Below are positions 9,751 to 18,696 of a stretch of 35,545 nucleotides of DNA, in pieces. The position numbers and the translations under genes are program-made. Position 1 is the stretch's first letter. Each line of letters begins with the position of its first letter. Below the pieces are notes generated by a model. That model ran no database searches. It was given only the letters and a program-made list of their open reading frames with translations, and had not been told where the DNA came from. This DNA is from Actinomycetota bacterium (GTDB lineage Bacteria > Actinomycetota > Acidimicrobiia > Acidimicrobiales > Ilumatobacteraceae), in NCBI GenBank assembly GCA_009726095.1, contig WLMZ01000024.1:1-35545 (forward strand), given 5' to 3'.

Positions 9751-10725
9751 ATGATTGATGCGACCTCCGACGTGATCTTTGGCGTGTTCATGCCCCAGGG
9801 CTGGAAGATGGAACTCTCGTCCATCGATGGGGCCGAGGCGAAGTGGAACCGTGCTGTCGACATCGCGCTGCTTGCCGAGCAACTCGGCTACGACTCGATC
9901 TGGCTCTACGACCACTTCCACAACGTGCCGCGTCCCGCCCACGAGGCGGTGTTCGAGTGCTGGACCACCATCGCCGCCATCAGCCAGCGCACCAGCCGCA
10001 TCCGCCTCGGGCAGATGGTCGGCTGCAACAGCTACCGTTCGCCGGGCCTGCTGGCAAAGATCACCTCGACGGTTGACGTCATCTCCGGTGGTCGTCTCGA
10101 ATGGGGTATCGGCGCTGGCTGGTACGAGCTCGAGTACCGCGGGTACGGATACGAGTTCCCCTCCCCAAAGGATCGCATCGGCATGCTCCGCGAGAGCGTG
10201 GAGATCGTGAAGTCGATGTGGTCGCAGCCCGAGACCAGCTACGACGGCAGGTACTACAAGCTCGTGCGCGCCAATTGCGACCCCAAGCCGCTGCAGCAGC
10301 CGCATCCGCCGATCTGGATCGGCGGCGGGGGAGAACAGCTCACCCTGCGGGTGGTGGCCGAGCATGCCGATGCCAGCAACTGGGGTGGCAAGCCCGATGA
10401 ATGGGCGCGCAAGCGAGAGATCCTGAAGGGCCACTGCGCAGCGGTTGGCCGCGACGAGGACACGATTCGCAAGACCTGGTCGCCCGAGATGTTCATCCGC
10501 CAGACCGAGGCCGAGATCGTCGCTGCGGGCAGCAAGAGCATCAACGGCGAGTCGTTCGAATCATGGCGCGCCGGCAACCTGGTGGGTACGCCCGAACAGG
10601 TGAGCGAGAAGGTCGCCAGCTACATTGCCCTCGGCTGCCGCGGGTTCATCCCGTGGTGCAGCGACTACCCAGAGACCACCTCGATGGAGTTGTTCGCCAC
10701 CCAGGTGATGCCCAATTTCCGCTGA
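9751..10725 (+). CDS. LLM-class oxidoreductase, probably F420-dependent
   Basis: Luciferase-like TIM-barrel oxidoreductase of 324 residues. Features typical of the F420-linked branch are FGVFMPQGWKMEL at the N-terminus, AEQLGYDSIWLYDHFHNV, TSRIRLGQMVGCNSYRSPGLLAKITSTVDVISGGRLEWGIGAGWYELEYRGYGYEFPSP broken across several strands, then PPIWIGGGGEQLTLRVVAEHAD and the C-terminal GTPEQVSEKV...GCRGFIPW. It should transfer hydride between cofactor F420 (or FMN) and an unknown substrate in the cytoplasm. Start ATG 9751 is followed directly by family sequence; an in-frame TTG at 9691 is less likely. It is convergent with the MaoC gene, with only 6 bp between them. Confidence 0.88.
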   Translation: MIDATSDVIFGVFMPQGWKMELSSIDGAEAKWNRAVDIALLAEQLGYDSIWLYDHFHNVPRPAHEAVFECWTTIAAISQRTSRIRLGQMVGCNSYRSPGLLAKITSTVDVISGGRLEWGIGAGWYELEYRGYGYEFPSPKDRIGMLRESVEIVKSMWSQPETSYDGRYYKLVRANCDPKPLQQPHPPIWIGGGGEQLTLRVVAEHADASNWGGKPDEWARKREILKGHCAAVGRDEDTIRKTWSPEMFIRQTEAEIVAAGSKSINGESFESWRAGNLVGTPEQVSEKVASYIALGCRGFIPWCSDYPETTSMELFATQVMPNFR

Positions 10726-10731
10726 TTCAGA

Positions 10732-11193
10732 TCAGACGTAGCTGCGGAAGATGATCTCGGCGACGCAGGCCGGCTTGGGGTTGCCCTCGACTTCGAAGGT
10801 GAACTCCATGGTGGTCTGGATGCCGCCGGCGATGTCGTCGACCGCGAGCAACTTCACGCCGAGGCGAAGGTTGCTGCCAACGGGCACGGGTGACATGAAG
10901 CGGATCTTGTTGGCGCCATAGTTGACACCCATCGAGAAACCGCGGATCTGCACGACCTGTGGGTACAGCACGGGTCCGAGCGACAAGGTGAGATACCCGT
11001 GCGCAATGGGCCCGCCGAACGGGCTTTCCTTCTTGGCGCGCTCGACGTCGATGTGGATCCACTGGTGGTCGCCGGTGGCGTCGGCGAACAGGTTCACGCG
11101 TTCTTGCGTGACCTCGAAGTATGGGCTGTAGCCGAGGTGCTCTCCGATGAGCGCCTTGATGCCGTCGATTCCGTCGATCACTCGTACTGTCAT
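10732..11193 (-). CDS. MaoC-like enoyl-CoA hydratase
   Basis: A single hotdog-fold (R)-specific hydratase/dehydratase of 153 residues. The hydratase-2 motif is clear in FADATGDHQWIHIDVERA, giving the catalytic Asp42 and His47, followed by SPFGGPIAHGYLTLSL. Such enzymes add water to a trans-2-enoyl-CoA, the step after an acyl-CoA dehydrogenase, so it fits the surrounding ligase and dehydrogenase genes. It lies tail-to-tail with the LLM oxidoreductase gene and is divergent from the second ligase gene across 75 bp. The chain-length or ring preference cannot be seen. Confidence 0.9.
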   Translation of the reverse strand: MTVRVIDGIDGIKALIGEHLGYSPYFEVTQERVNLFADATGDHQWIHIDVERAKKESPFGGPIAHGYLTLSLGPVLYPQVVQIRGFSMGVNYGANKIRFMSPVPVGSNLRLGVKLLAVDDIAGGIQTTMEFTFEVEGNPKPACVAEIIFRSYV

Positions 11194-11268
11194 ACCGCGA
11201 GTGTTGCAGGTGCTGCAGCCCTGTCTGCAAGCGGCCGTCGTCGTGCGGGCCTCCGATACCCTGCGGGG

Positions 11269-12939
11269 ATGAGCCGGTCGCCCCTTGGTCGCCTACGCAA
11301 GGTCCTCGATGTTCCTGTGGTGCTCGCGGGGATGGCCCGCGGTGCGATGAGGGTCGCGCTTCGTGCTAGGAACGGGCGCATGCCCGACTTTCTCACCGTG
11401 TATGCGCAGGTCCAACCCGACAAGCCGGCCGTCATCGACGACCGCCCCAACGGCCAGGTCACCACGCTCACCTACGCACAACTGAACGAACAGGCCAACC
11501 GTTTGGCCAACGTGCTCATCGCATTCGGTGCCCGACCGCCCGAGACGAAAGTGGTGTGGTGCGGCCAGAACTCCATTGGCCTGGTCACCATGGTCAACGC
11601 CGCGCGCAAGCTCGGTGTCACGGCGGTGCCGTTGAACTATCGCCTCTCCGACGAGGAAGCGGCGTACGTCACCGATCACTGTGACGCCACCATTGTCTAT
11701 GTCGACGCCGAGTTCGCCGCCACGTTCGAGCGCATCCGTGGTGCCATCCCGCAGGTGCAGCACATCTTGGTGTTCGACGGTGCGGCCCCCGCCGGGATGG
11801 AGAGCGCCGATGTGCTGATGGCCGCGGCCAGTAGCGACGAGCCCGAGATCCCCGCTGCCACCGAGGCAGGGGCCACGATGATCTACACCAGTGGCACCAC
11901 CGGCAAGCCCAAGGGCGCCCTGCGTCGCGGCGCCGGCAACGCCGAGCAGTCGGGGGCAATGGTCGCGTTCGTCGGCTACACGAACGACGACGTGTACCTG
12001 CCCACCGGCCCGCTGTACCACTCGGGTCCCGGCGGCTTCATGGGCATGGCCCAGGCGCTCGGTCAGACCGTGGTGTTGCAGCGAAAGTTCTCACCCGAGG
12101 ACTGGCTGCGCATCGTCTCCACGCACAGGGTCACGTCCACCTTCAGTGCGCCCACGCCCATCCGCATGATCTGCTCGCTGCCGGCAGACGTGAAGGCGAA
12201 GTACGACACGTCGTCAATGAAGCGCATGATCGCCAACGCGGCGCCGTGGAGCTTTGCTCTCAAGCAGATGTACCTCGCCGACTTCCCCCACGATTCGCTG
12301 TGGGAGGTCTACGGCAGCACCGAACTCGGTGTCAACTGCATCCTTCGCCCCGAAGACCAGTTGCGCAAGCCCGGGTCGTGCGGGCGGCCCTCGCCGATGG
12401 TGGAGGTGAAGCTGTTCGACGACGACGGCAACGAGGTCACCGGGTTTGGCCCGCAGCACACCGGCGAGTTGTTCGTGAAGAGCCCCAGCGTGTTTGCCGA
12501 CTACTACAAGCAGCACGACAAGTTCGAGGCCGATCAGAAGCACGGGTTCCAGACGGTGGGCGACATTGCCTACCGCGACGACGAGGGCTTCGTCTACATC
12601 TGCGACCGCAAGAAGGACATGATCATCTCCGGTGGTATGAACATCTATCCTGCCGAGATCGAGGCGGCGCTCGAGGCGCATCCCGACATCTACGAGGCCG
12701 CCGTGTTCGGCATCCCCAGCGACGAATGGGGCGAGACGGTGCACGCCGTCATCGTGGCCCGCCAGGGTTCAGGGCTCGATGACGCGCAGGTCGCGGCATA
12801 TGCGCGTGAGCATCTCGCCAGCTACAAGGTGCCGCGGTCGATCTCGTGGATGGACGAACTCCCCAAGACCGGCAGCGGCAAGTTGCTCAAGCGTGAGCTC
12901 CGCGCGCCGTTCTGGGCGGGCCGCGACAGCCAGGTGTAG
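11269..12939 (+). CDS. acyl-CoA synthetase (AMP-forming ligase), second of two
   Basis: ANL-superfamily ligase of 556 residues. Motifs are MIYTSGTTGKPKGALRRG (P-loop), WEVYGSTELGVN (A5), QTVGDIAYRDDEGFVYICDR with KKDMIISGGMNIYPAEIE (hinge, A7-A8) and LPKTGSGKLLKRELR with the A10 lysine. A basic, hydrophobic N-terminal stretch (VLDVPVVLAGMARGAMRVALRARNG) precedes the ligase domain and resembles actinobacterial FadD enzymes for bulky substrates. The ATG at 11269 is chosen from this family start; the longer open frame upstream is a shadow of the MaoC gene. It differs clearly from the ligase at 8011-9642, so two different acids may be activated in this cluster. Confidence 0.9.
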   Translation: MSRSPLGRLRKVLDVPVVLAGMARGAMRVALRARNGRMPDFLTVYAQVQPDKPAVIDDRPNGQVTTLTYAQLNEQANRLANVLIAFGARPPETKVVWCGQNSIGLVTMVNAARKLGVTAVPLNYRLSDEEAAYVTDHCDATIVYVDAEFAATFERIRGAIPQVQHILVFDGAAPAGMESADVLMAAASSDEPEIPAATEAGATMIYTSGTTGKPKGALRRGAGNAEQSGAMVAFVGYTNDDVYLPTGPLYHSGPGGFMGMAQALGQTVVLQRKFSPEDWLRIVSTHRVTSTFSAPTPIRMICSLPADVKAKYDTSSMKRMIANAAPWSFALKQMYLADFPHDSLWEVYGSTELGVNCILRPEDQLRKPGSCGRPSPMVEVKLFDDDGNEVTGFGPQHTGELFVKSPSVFADYYKQHDKFEADQKHGFQTVGDIAYRDDEGFVYICDRKKDMIISGGMNIYPAEIEAALEAHPDIYEAAVFGIPSDEWGETVHAVIVARQGSGLDDAQVAAYAREHLASYKVPRSISWMDELPKTGSGKLLKRELRAPFWAGRDSQV

Positions 12940-13008
12940 CGCCGCGCGAACGTCCTGCTCGCGCCCACAAACCGAAGCATCGGGTGGTGGCGCTAGCCTG
13001 AACGGCAC

Positions 13009-13848
13009 ATGAAATCTGGCTTTATCACCTTTGTCGGCCGCCCGAATGTGGGCAAGAGCACGCTGTTGAACGCCGTGTGTGGGCAAAAGGTCAGCATCGT
13101 CAGTGACAAGCCGCAGACCACGCGTACCCGCATCCGCGGCATCCTCAACCGCCCCGATGCCCAGCTGGTGTTCGTCGATACCCCCGGTCTGCACAAGCCC
13201 GTCACGGCGCTCGGTAAGCGCGTCAACGCAACGGCGCTCGAATCGGCCGAAGACGTCGATGTGGTGTGCCTGGTCATCGATGCCACCATGCCGTTCGGCA
13301 AGGGTGACGAATGGGTGGCCAGTCGCATCGATGCCAAGAAGGCGATCATCATCGTCAACAAGGTCGATGCTGCCTCGAAGCAGGCGGTACTGAAGCAGCT
13401 CGTGCGGGCCAGCGGACTCGATGCGGCCGCCTATTTCCCGATCTCGGCGCTCACGGGCGAGGGGGTGCCCGAGCTCATCGATCATCTGGTCACGCTGCTG
13501 CCCGAGGGCCCGATGTACTACCCGATCGAAACCGCCAGCGATGTCGAAGAAGCCACGTGGATCGCCGAGTTGGTTCGTGAACAGTTGCTCGCCATCTTTC
13601 AGGACGAGTTGCCGTACTCCATTGCCACCCGGGTCACCGAGTGGGAGGGCAAGCGCGTCCGCTGCGAGATCATCGTCGAGCGCGAGAGCCAAAAGGGAAT
13701 GGTCATCGGAAAGCACGGTGCCATCCTCAAAGAAGTGGGCGTGCGGGCGCGTGCGCAACTGCCGCCGGACACCTTTCTCGAGCTGTTCGTGAAGGTCGAC
13801 AAGGACTGGCAGCGCCGCCCGGCCCGCGTCGAGCGTCTCGGCTACTGA
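13009..13848 (+). CDS. era: GTPase Era
   Basis: Ribosome-assembly GTPase that binds the 3' end of 16S rRNA (279 residues). G1 GRPNVGKST is at 10-18, G2 in KPQTTRTRIRG, G3 DTPG at 57-60, G4 NKVD at 117-120 and G5 SAL at 146-148. The C-terminal KH domain carries GKHG at 234-237 (GMVIGKHGAILKEVG). All key residues are present. The start ATG directly precedes the G domain; only a weak ribosome site is visible upstream. It converges on the GerMN lipoprotein gene across 10 bp, where a 6-bp stem at 13838-13853 overlaps the era stop. Confidence 0.97.
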   Translation: MKSGFITFVGRPNVGKSTLLNAVCGQKVSIVSDKPQTTRTRIRGILNRPDAQLVFVDTPGLHKPVTALGKRVNATALESAEDVDVVCLVIDATMPFGKGDEWVASRIDAKKAIIIVNKVDAASKQAVLKQLVRASGLDAAAYFPISALTGEGVPELIDHLVTLLPEGPMYYPIETASDVEEATWIAELVREQLLAIFQDELPYSIATRVTEWEGKRVRCEIIVERESQKGMVIGKHGAILKEVGVRARAQLPPDTFLELFVKVDKDWQRRPARVERLGY

Positions 13849-13858
13849 GCCGACGAGG

Positions 13859-14557
13859 TCACGGTTCCCCGGTGGTGGTTGCGGTCGTGGGTGCCGTGGG
13901 TGTCGTTGGTTGGGTGTTTGCTCCCGCCGAGCTGCTGAGCAACTGCTCATAGTCGGCGCTGACCAGTAGTTGCCCGGGCTGCGTCAGGTCGCCGCCGCCG
14001 CGCAGCACCGAGATCGGCAGGTTGTTCTGCGTGAACGTCACCTGACCGACGCCGCGTTGATCGGTGAGCGTCAGCACGATCTGGGCGATCGCCAGGCGTT
14101 GGTCCTGGGGTGCCATGTCCTTGAAGAAGGCAATCGGCAGGTCCACCGTGACCACGCCGGCGGCCTCACTGAGCTGGCTCTGTGCCCCCTCGGGGATTGC
14201 CGTGCGCAGCCCGAGCCCGAACTCGCGGGGTGGCCCGGCCTCGAGCACGGCCATGGTCTGGGCGATCGATACCGGTCGGGGCAGGAGCTGGGTGACGCTG
14301 ACCAATTGGGTGCCCGCCACGTAGTAGAGCAGCACCGGCTCGGTAGCGATGGTGGTGGCCGGCTCGACCAGCGTGGTGGTGCTCGCCGGCACGATCGTGG
14401 TGGTCGTGGTGGTGCTCGTTGTGGTGTCGGACAATCCGAAGGGGATGTTGGCCCGGTCGATCGTGGAGAATTTGCTCGAGCTTGGTACCCCGCACGACAC
14501 GGCGGTCATCGCGACCGTGGCAATGATCAGCAACGTGGCGATGCCCCGACGTCTCAT
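13859..14557 (-). CDS. GerMN-domain lipoprotein, LpqB-like without the propeller
   Basis: Secreted lipoprotein of 232 residues. A signal peptide (MRRRGIATLLIIATVAMTAVSC) ends at a lipobox-type Cys22. A Thr-rich linker (about 44-72) leads to a GerMN-type domain (about 73-200: LYYVAGTQLVSVTQLLP, ALEAGPP-like turn, TAIPEG, VVTVDLPIAF). A second Thr/Pro-rich tail ends the protein. Its ATG overlaps the stop of the sensor kinase gene as ATGA, and a strong AGGAGGGG site lies just upstream. In actinobacteria the kinase MtrB is followed by LpqB, a GerMN lipoprotein with a large beta-propeller. Here the propeller is absent, so it is at most a short LpqB counterpart, probably modulating the kinase from outside the membrane. 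Confidence 0.8.
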   Translation of the reverse strand: MRRRGIATLLIIATVAMTAVSCGVPSSSKFSTIDRANIPFGLSDTTTSTTTTTTIVPASTTTLVEPATTIATEPVLLYYVAGTQLVSVTQLLPRPVSIAQTMAVLEAGPPREFGLGLRTAIPEGAQSQLSEAAGVVTVDLPIAFFKDMAPQDQRLAIAQIVLTLTDQRGVGQVTFTQNNLPISVLRGGGDLTQPGQLLVSADYEQLLSSSAGANTQPTTPTAPTTATTTGEP

Positions 14558-15975
14558 GATTCCCCTCCTGGGCGGTCCAGCGGGAAGCGCACGACGAAAC
14601 GGGCACCGCCCCCGATTCGATCTTCGACCCACGCCACGCCACCCAGGGCCTGAGCATGCTCGGAGACCAGGGCCAGACCGAGCCCGGTGCCGACGCGGTG
14701 GCGGGCAGCGGTGCCACGGGCGAAGCGCTCGAAGATGCGTTGGCGTTCGCCGCGGGCGACGCCGGGGCCAGCGTCTTCGACAGCGAGCAGCAGACCACCG
14801 GTGCGGTCGATCTCGATGCTGACCCGGGTGGGGCCACCTCCGTGCTGGCGGGCGTTGTCGAGCAGGTTGGCCAAGATGCGTTCGAGCCGAAGCTTGTCGA
14901 TCCAGAGGTTCTTGCGGGCGTCGGGCTCGACCGAGATCGGTACGTCGGCGAACCCGTAGCGCTGGGCGATACGTGGCACGATGTCATCGAGGCGCAATTC
15001 CTCGGTGTGGACGTCGCTGACCCCTGCATCGATACGGGAGAGTTCGAGCAGGTCCATCACCATCTGATCGAAGCGGCGCACCTGATTCACGACCACATCG
15101 AGGGCCTGCTGGGTGCGGTCGGGCAGGTCCGCTCGGCGGGCATCGAGCACTTCGACGGCTGCGCTCAGCGCCGTGATCGGCGAGCGCAGTTCGTGGCTCA
15201 CGTCGGACGCAAAACGGGCCTCGCGTTCGATTCGGGTCTGGACGGCATCGGCCATGTCGTTGAACGACTGGGCAAGGCGGTTCAGTTCTGGGTCGCTTTC
15301 GGGATCGAGCCGGGTGTCGAGCCCTCCCGATGCGATGCCTCCCGCAGCAGCCGCAACCCGACTGAGCGGTTTGAGCAGCCGGCGGCTCGTCCACCAACCG
15401 AGCGCTGCGGCGACGAGGGTGATGATGCCCGAGCCAACCAACAGCGCCGTACCGATGACGCGCAACACGCGGTCGGTGGTGGCCAGTGGGAACGCCTCGA
15501 AGTAGTTGGCATTCGATTCGCGGATGCTCACCCCGACGGCCAGGTACGGCTTGCCGTCGAGCGTGAACCGTTGCTGGCCCGTCTGCCCGTCGAGCACCTG
15601 CGCAACGAGATCGGCAGGGAGCGAGTCCTGTCGGAACTGCACCTTTTGCGGGTACGACGTCTGCCCGACATAGAGAATTGCAAACCCGTTCTCGTCGGTA
15701 CGGATGCTGGTGATGAAGCGACCGAGGTCGGTACTGCCGAGGCGGAGCTCATCTCGGGCCGCTTTGGCGTTGGCGAAGGTCTGTACCCGGGCGACCGAAG
15801 AACGCTGGTCGAGCAGGTAGTTGCGCGCCGTCGTGTAGGTGATCAGCGTCAGGCCGAGGGAGGCCACCAGCGCCGTGAGGCTGAGGAACAACGTGACGCG
15901 GGTGCGCAGACTGAGCGTCCGGCGTGCTTGCTTCACTCGTGCCACGCTGTCAGTGTTGCCGATTTTCGTCGCCAT
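14554..15975 (-). CDS. sensor histidine kinase, MtrB-like
   Basis: Membrane sensor kinase of 473 residues. Order: TM1 (about 27-49), an extracytoplasmic sensor segment (50-168), TM2 (about 170-195), HAMP (196-250), HisKA with phospho-acceptor His261 in ASDVSHELRSPITAL, and HATPase with NLLDNARQHG (about 370-379), VEDAGPGV and GTGLGLALV. The arrangement and the overlapping GerMN lipoprotein gene downstream resemble the MtrB-LpqB pair of actinobacteria. A response-regulator gene is divergent 160 bp away instead of upstream in the same operon. The ATG at 15975 is preferred over an upstream start at 16062 that would add 29 non-family residues. Confidence 0.88.
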   Translation of the reverse strand: MATKIGNTDSVARVKQARRTLSLRTRVTLFLSLTALVASLGLTLITYTTARNYLLDQRSSVARVQTFANAKAARDELRLGSTDLGRFITSIRTDENGFAILYVGQTSYPQKVQFRQDSLPADLVAQVLDGQTGQQRFTLDGKPYLAVGVSIRESNANYFEAFPLATTDRVLRVIGTALLVGSGIITLVAAALGWWTSRRLLKPLSRVAAAAGGIASGGLDTRLDPESDPELNRLAQSFNDMADAVQTRIEREARFASDVSHELRSPITALSAAVEVLDARRADLPDRTQQALDVVVNQVRRFDQMVMDLLELSRIDAGVSDVHTEELRLDDIVPRIAQRYGFADVPISVEPDARKNLWIDKLRLERILANLLDNARQHGGGPTRVSIEIDRTGGLLLAVEDAGPGVARGERQRIFERFARGTAARHRVGTGLGLALVSEHAQALGGVAWVEDRIGGGARFVVRFPLDRPGGES

Positions 15976-16135
15976 GTCCCGCTCTGGTCGGCGCACTTTG
16001 GTTCCACGCTGCCGGTGAGGCACCAGGGGGAGGAAGGTACCCCACCGAAGCAGCGTGAACACGTGTCATGATGGTGGCTGCATGTGACGAGCAGTTGTCC
16101 GGGCTGTGCGATTTGTGTAACAGAATTGGTGGACC
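15976..16135. promoter_or_regulatory. divergent control region of the MtrAB-like system
   Basis: 160 bp between the kinase and the regulator. It contains an 8-bp inverted repeat, cacgctgc at 16005-16012 and gcagcgtg at 16050-16057, and the string tgtgtaacagaatt about 15 bases before the GTG of the regulator. Either could take part in autoregulation. This is an inference from position only. Confidence 0.35.
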
Positions 16136-16822
16136 GTGTACTCGCTGTTGTTCGTAGAAGACGATGACTCCATCCGTCTGGCGCTGAGGCTGGCCCTCGA
16201 GGACGAGGGGTACGAGGTGCGCGAGGCGCCCGATGGTCGGTCCGGCCTGGCGGCATTCGCCGAGCGCGAACCCGACCTCGTGCTGCTCGACCTGCGTCTG
16301 CCTGACATCTCGGGCTTCGACGTGTGTCGGGCGATGCGCGCCAAGAGCATCGTGCCGATCATCATCGTCACTGCGCAGACCGATACCCACGACCTCGTGG
16401 TCGGGCTCGAGGCTGGTGCCGACGACTATGTGACCAAGCCGGTGGTGCCCAAGGAACTCGCGGCACGGATCCGGGCCCAGTTGCGGCGCGTGCAGTTGCA
16501 TGAACTGCCCGTGGCCGGCGTGCGCCCGAGCAGGTTCGGCGATGTCGAGGTGCGCCACGAGCAGGGCATCGTGTTGAAAGGTGGGGTGGAGCTGAGCCTC
16601 ACCAAGACCGAGTTCCGACTGATGTGTGAGTTCGCCGAACATGCTGGAGCGGTGCTGTCGCGCGACCAACTGCTCGAGCGCGTCTGGGGCTATGAGTATC
16701 TGGGTGACAGCCGACTGGTCGATGCACACGTGCGCCGACTGCGGTTGAAGATCGAGGATCAGCCCGAGGACCCCAAACTGCTCATCACGGTGCGGGGTCT
16801 GGGGTATCGCCTGCTTGGGTGA
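16136..16822 (+). CDS. OmpR/PhoB-family response regulator, MtrA-like
   Basis: DNA-binding response regulator of 228 residues. The receiver has acidic residues EDDD (8-11), phospho-acceptor Asp52 in LVLLDLRLPD, and the conserved Lys100 in DDYVTKP. The winged-helix output domain shows LSLTKTEFRLMCEFAEHAG, LLERVWGYEYLGDSRLVDAHVRRLRLKIE and VRGLGYRLLG. Start is GTG 16136, giving the standard N-terminus. It is the likely partner of the divergent MtrB-like kinase. Its last 38 bp overlap the end of the opposite-strand helicase gene. Confidence 0.93.
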   Translation: MYSLLFVEDDDSIRLALRLALEDEGYEVREAPDGRSGLAAFAEREPDLVLLDLRLPDISGFDVCRAMRAKSIVPIIIVTAQTDTHDLVVGLEAGADDYVTKPVVPKELAARIRAQLRRVQLHELPVAGVRPSRFGDVEVRHEQGIVLKGGVELSLTKTEFRLMCEFAEHAGAVLSRDQLLERVWGYEYLGDSRLVDAHVRRLRLKIEDQPEDPKLLITVRGLGYRLLG

Positions 16823-18686
16823 TCTCGCGCAGGAACGCCTCTGCCTCGCTGCGGTGGCGGGTGCGTTTCATGGGTGGGAGCGCCTTGATGATGTCCCAGC
16901 GGTAGGCGGCCTTGCCCAGCCGCGGATCCATCACGGCCACGACGCCCCGATCGGTGGCGGTACGGATCAGGCGACCGGTCGCCTGCGCCAACAGCGTCGC
17001 AGCGCGAGGCAGGTCGATCTGGGCAAATGCCTTCGCCCCCAACAGATCGCGGCGCGCCGCCAGTAGCGGATCATTCGGCCGGGGGAACGGCAGGCGGTCG
17101 ATGGTCACCAGCGAGAGCGTGCGCCCCGGAATGTCGACGCCTTGGAAGAACCCGGCCGTGGCGAACAGGCACGAGTTCTCATCGTTGCTGAACGCCTTCA
17201 CCAGCGCAGTCTTGGGGAGATCGCGCTGGGTCATCACGGCGAACGGAATGCGGGCTCGAACCGCTTCAGCGGCAGCGTCCATCGCCTTCCAGCTCGTGAA
17301 CAGTGCCAGCGTGCGGCCACCGGCAGCGCTGATGAGCGCAACCAGTTCGTCGTGAGTGGCGGCAGCGAACTCGGGCGAGCGCGGCTCGGGGAGGTGGATG
17401 GCGCAGTACAGCATCGCGTTGCGTTCGTACTCGAATGGGCTGCCGACATCGGTGGTGTCCACCGCACCGTCGGGCAAGCCGACGCGATCTGCCAACGAGG
17501 CGGGGATGGTGGCGCTCGTGAGCACAGCAGTGTGCTTGTCCCAGACCCCGGTGCGCAGCGTGGGGCCGACGTCGAGTGGGGCAATCTCGAGCCGGGGTGT
17601 GTCCGGGGCACCGGAAACGAACGCAACAGATCCGTCGTGTGTGCCGATCGCGATGTCGATGTGGTCGATCAACCGGCCGGCCTGGGTCTGCGCCCGGAGT
17701 TTGCGTTGTTTGGCGTCTTCGACGTCGGTATCGATGGCACGCAACGCCGACTGCGCGTTGTCGATGCGGGTGCGTCCGTTGACGAGCGCTGCGGTGACCG
17801 CTGTGGGAAGCGGCAGCGGGAGCCGCTGACCGACGTGGGGTACCAGCGACTCGCGCAGGGCAACGCCGGCATCGACGACGGACCCCAGCAGCACGGGGTC
17901 GTCGAGGATGCGCTTCAAGGTGAGCATCAGGCTGGTGAAGCGTCCGCTGCCGATGGAGACGCCGACGGTGTCGCTCATGATGTCTTCCAACGAGTGGGCC
18001 TCGTCGATGATGACCACGTCGTGCTCGGGCAGCAACACGCCTCCGCTGGCAACGTGCAAGCCGTACAGGTGGGTGTTGACCACGATGACATCGGCGTTGG
18101 CGGCCCGTTGGCGCGCTGCTTCGGCGAAGCATGGTTGGCCCATCGGGCACCGAGCCGCGCCCGGGCATTCGTCGCTGCTGACCGAGACCGACTGCCAGGC
18201 CCGGTCGGTGGGAAGCCAGTCCAATTCGGCCATGTCGCCGGTCGCCGTGGTGCCGGCCCATTCGCTGAGGCGCTTCACCTCCACCCTCACGGTTGGCGCG
18301 AGTTCGTCCATCTCCAACTGACCGTTGCCGGCGGCCTGCACCTCGCGGACGCGTTGCAGGCAGATGTAGTTGCTGCGCCCCTTGAGGATTGCCCATTCGA
18401 AAGGGTGGTCCAGGTGCTCGGCCAGGAATGGGAGGTCCTTCGATGCCAGTTGGTCCTGCAGCGCCTTGGTGGCGGTGGCAACAACGATGCGCTTGTCCGC
18501 CAGGACGGCGGGCACGAGGTAGCCCATGGTCTTGCCGGTGCCCGTGCCGGCCTGCACCACCAGATGCCGGCCGGATTGGATCGCGGCGGCGACGGCCTCG
18601 GCCATGTGCCGTTGGCCGGGCCGGTCCTCTGCGGCGGGCAGGGCCGCCGTCACCGAGGCGAGCGCAGAAGCGGTCTTGTTCTTCAT
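16785..18686 (-). CDS. DinG/XPD-family iron-sulfur DNA helicase
   Basis: Superfamily 2 5'-3' DNA helicase of 633 residues. Walker A is QAGTGTGKT (45-53) and the DEAH box is at 228-231 (VVIIDEAHSLED). Four cysteines between them, Cys109, Cys174, Cys180 and Cys186 (SNYICLQ; DECPGAARCPMGQPCF), form the expected 4Fe-4S site. C-terminal motifs are LFTSWKAMD, GFFQGVDIPGRTLSLVTIDRLPFP and QATGRLIRT (motif VI). No exonuclease domain precedes it. It probably unwinds R-loops, D-loops or forked DNA during repair. The ATG at 18686 is 10 bp downstream of the uppS stop on the same strand. Its C-terminal codons overlap the regulator gene on the other strand. Confidence 0.93.
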   Translation of the reverse strand: MKNKTASALASVTAALPAAEDRPGQRHMAEAVAAAIQSGRHLVVQAGTGTGKTMGYLVPAVLADKRIVVATATKALQDQLASKDLPFLAEHLDHPFEWAILKGRSNYICLQRVREVQAAGNGQLEMDELAPTVRVEVKRLSEWAGTTATGDMAELDWLPTDRAWQSVSVSSDECPGAARCPMGQPCFAEAARQRAANADVIVVNTHLYGLHVASGGVLLPEHDVVIIDEAHSLEDIMSDTVGVSIGSGRFTSLMLTLKRILDDPVLLGSVVDAGVALRESLVPHVGQRLPLPLPTAVTAALVNGRTRIDNAQSALRAIDTDVEDAKQRKLRAQTQAGRLIDHIDIAIGTHDGSVAFVSGAPDTPRLEIAPLDVGPTLRTGVWDKHTAVLTSATIPASLADRVGLPDGAVDTTDVGSPFEYERNAMLYCAIHLPEPRSPEFAAATHDELVALISAAGGRTLALFTSWKAMDAAAEAVRARIPFAVMTQRDLPKTALVKAFSNDENSCLFATAGFFQGVDIPGRTLSLVTIDRLPFPRPNDPLLAARRDLLGAKAFAQIDLPRAATLLAQATGRLIRTATDRGVVAVMDPRLGKAAYRWDIIKALPPMKRTRHRSEAEAFLREITQAGDTPDPAP

Positions 18687-18696
18687 GGCGCCACGC

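Noticed and set aside
13838-13853. Terminator between era and the GerMN lipoprotein gene
   Set aside because: Only a 6-bp stem overlapping the era stop and no T run; too weak to call as a feature.
14340-14430. Simple-sequence repeat in the GerMN lipoprotein gene as a phase-variation tract
   Set aside because: The Thr codons are mixed (acc, aca, acg, act forms) and not a uniform repeat, so slippage is unlikely; it is a Thr-rich linker.
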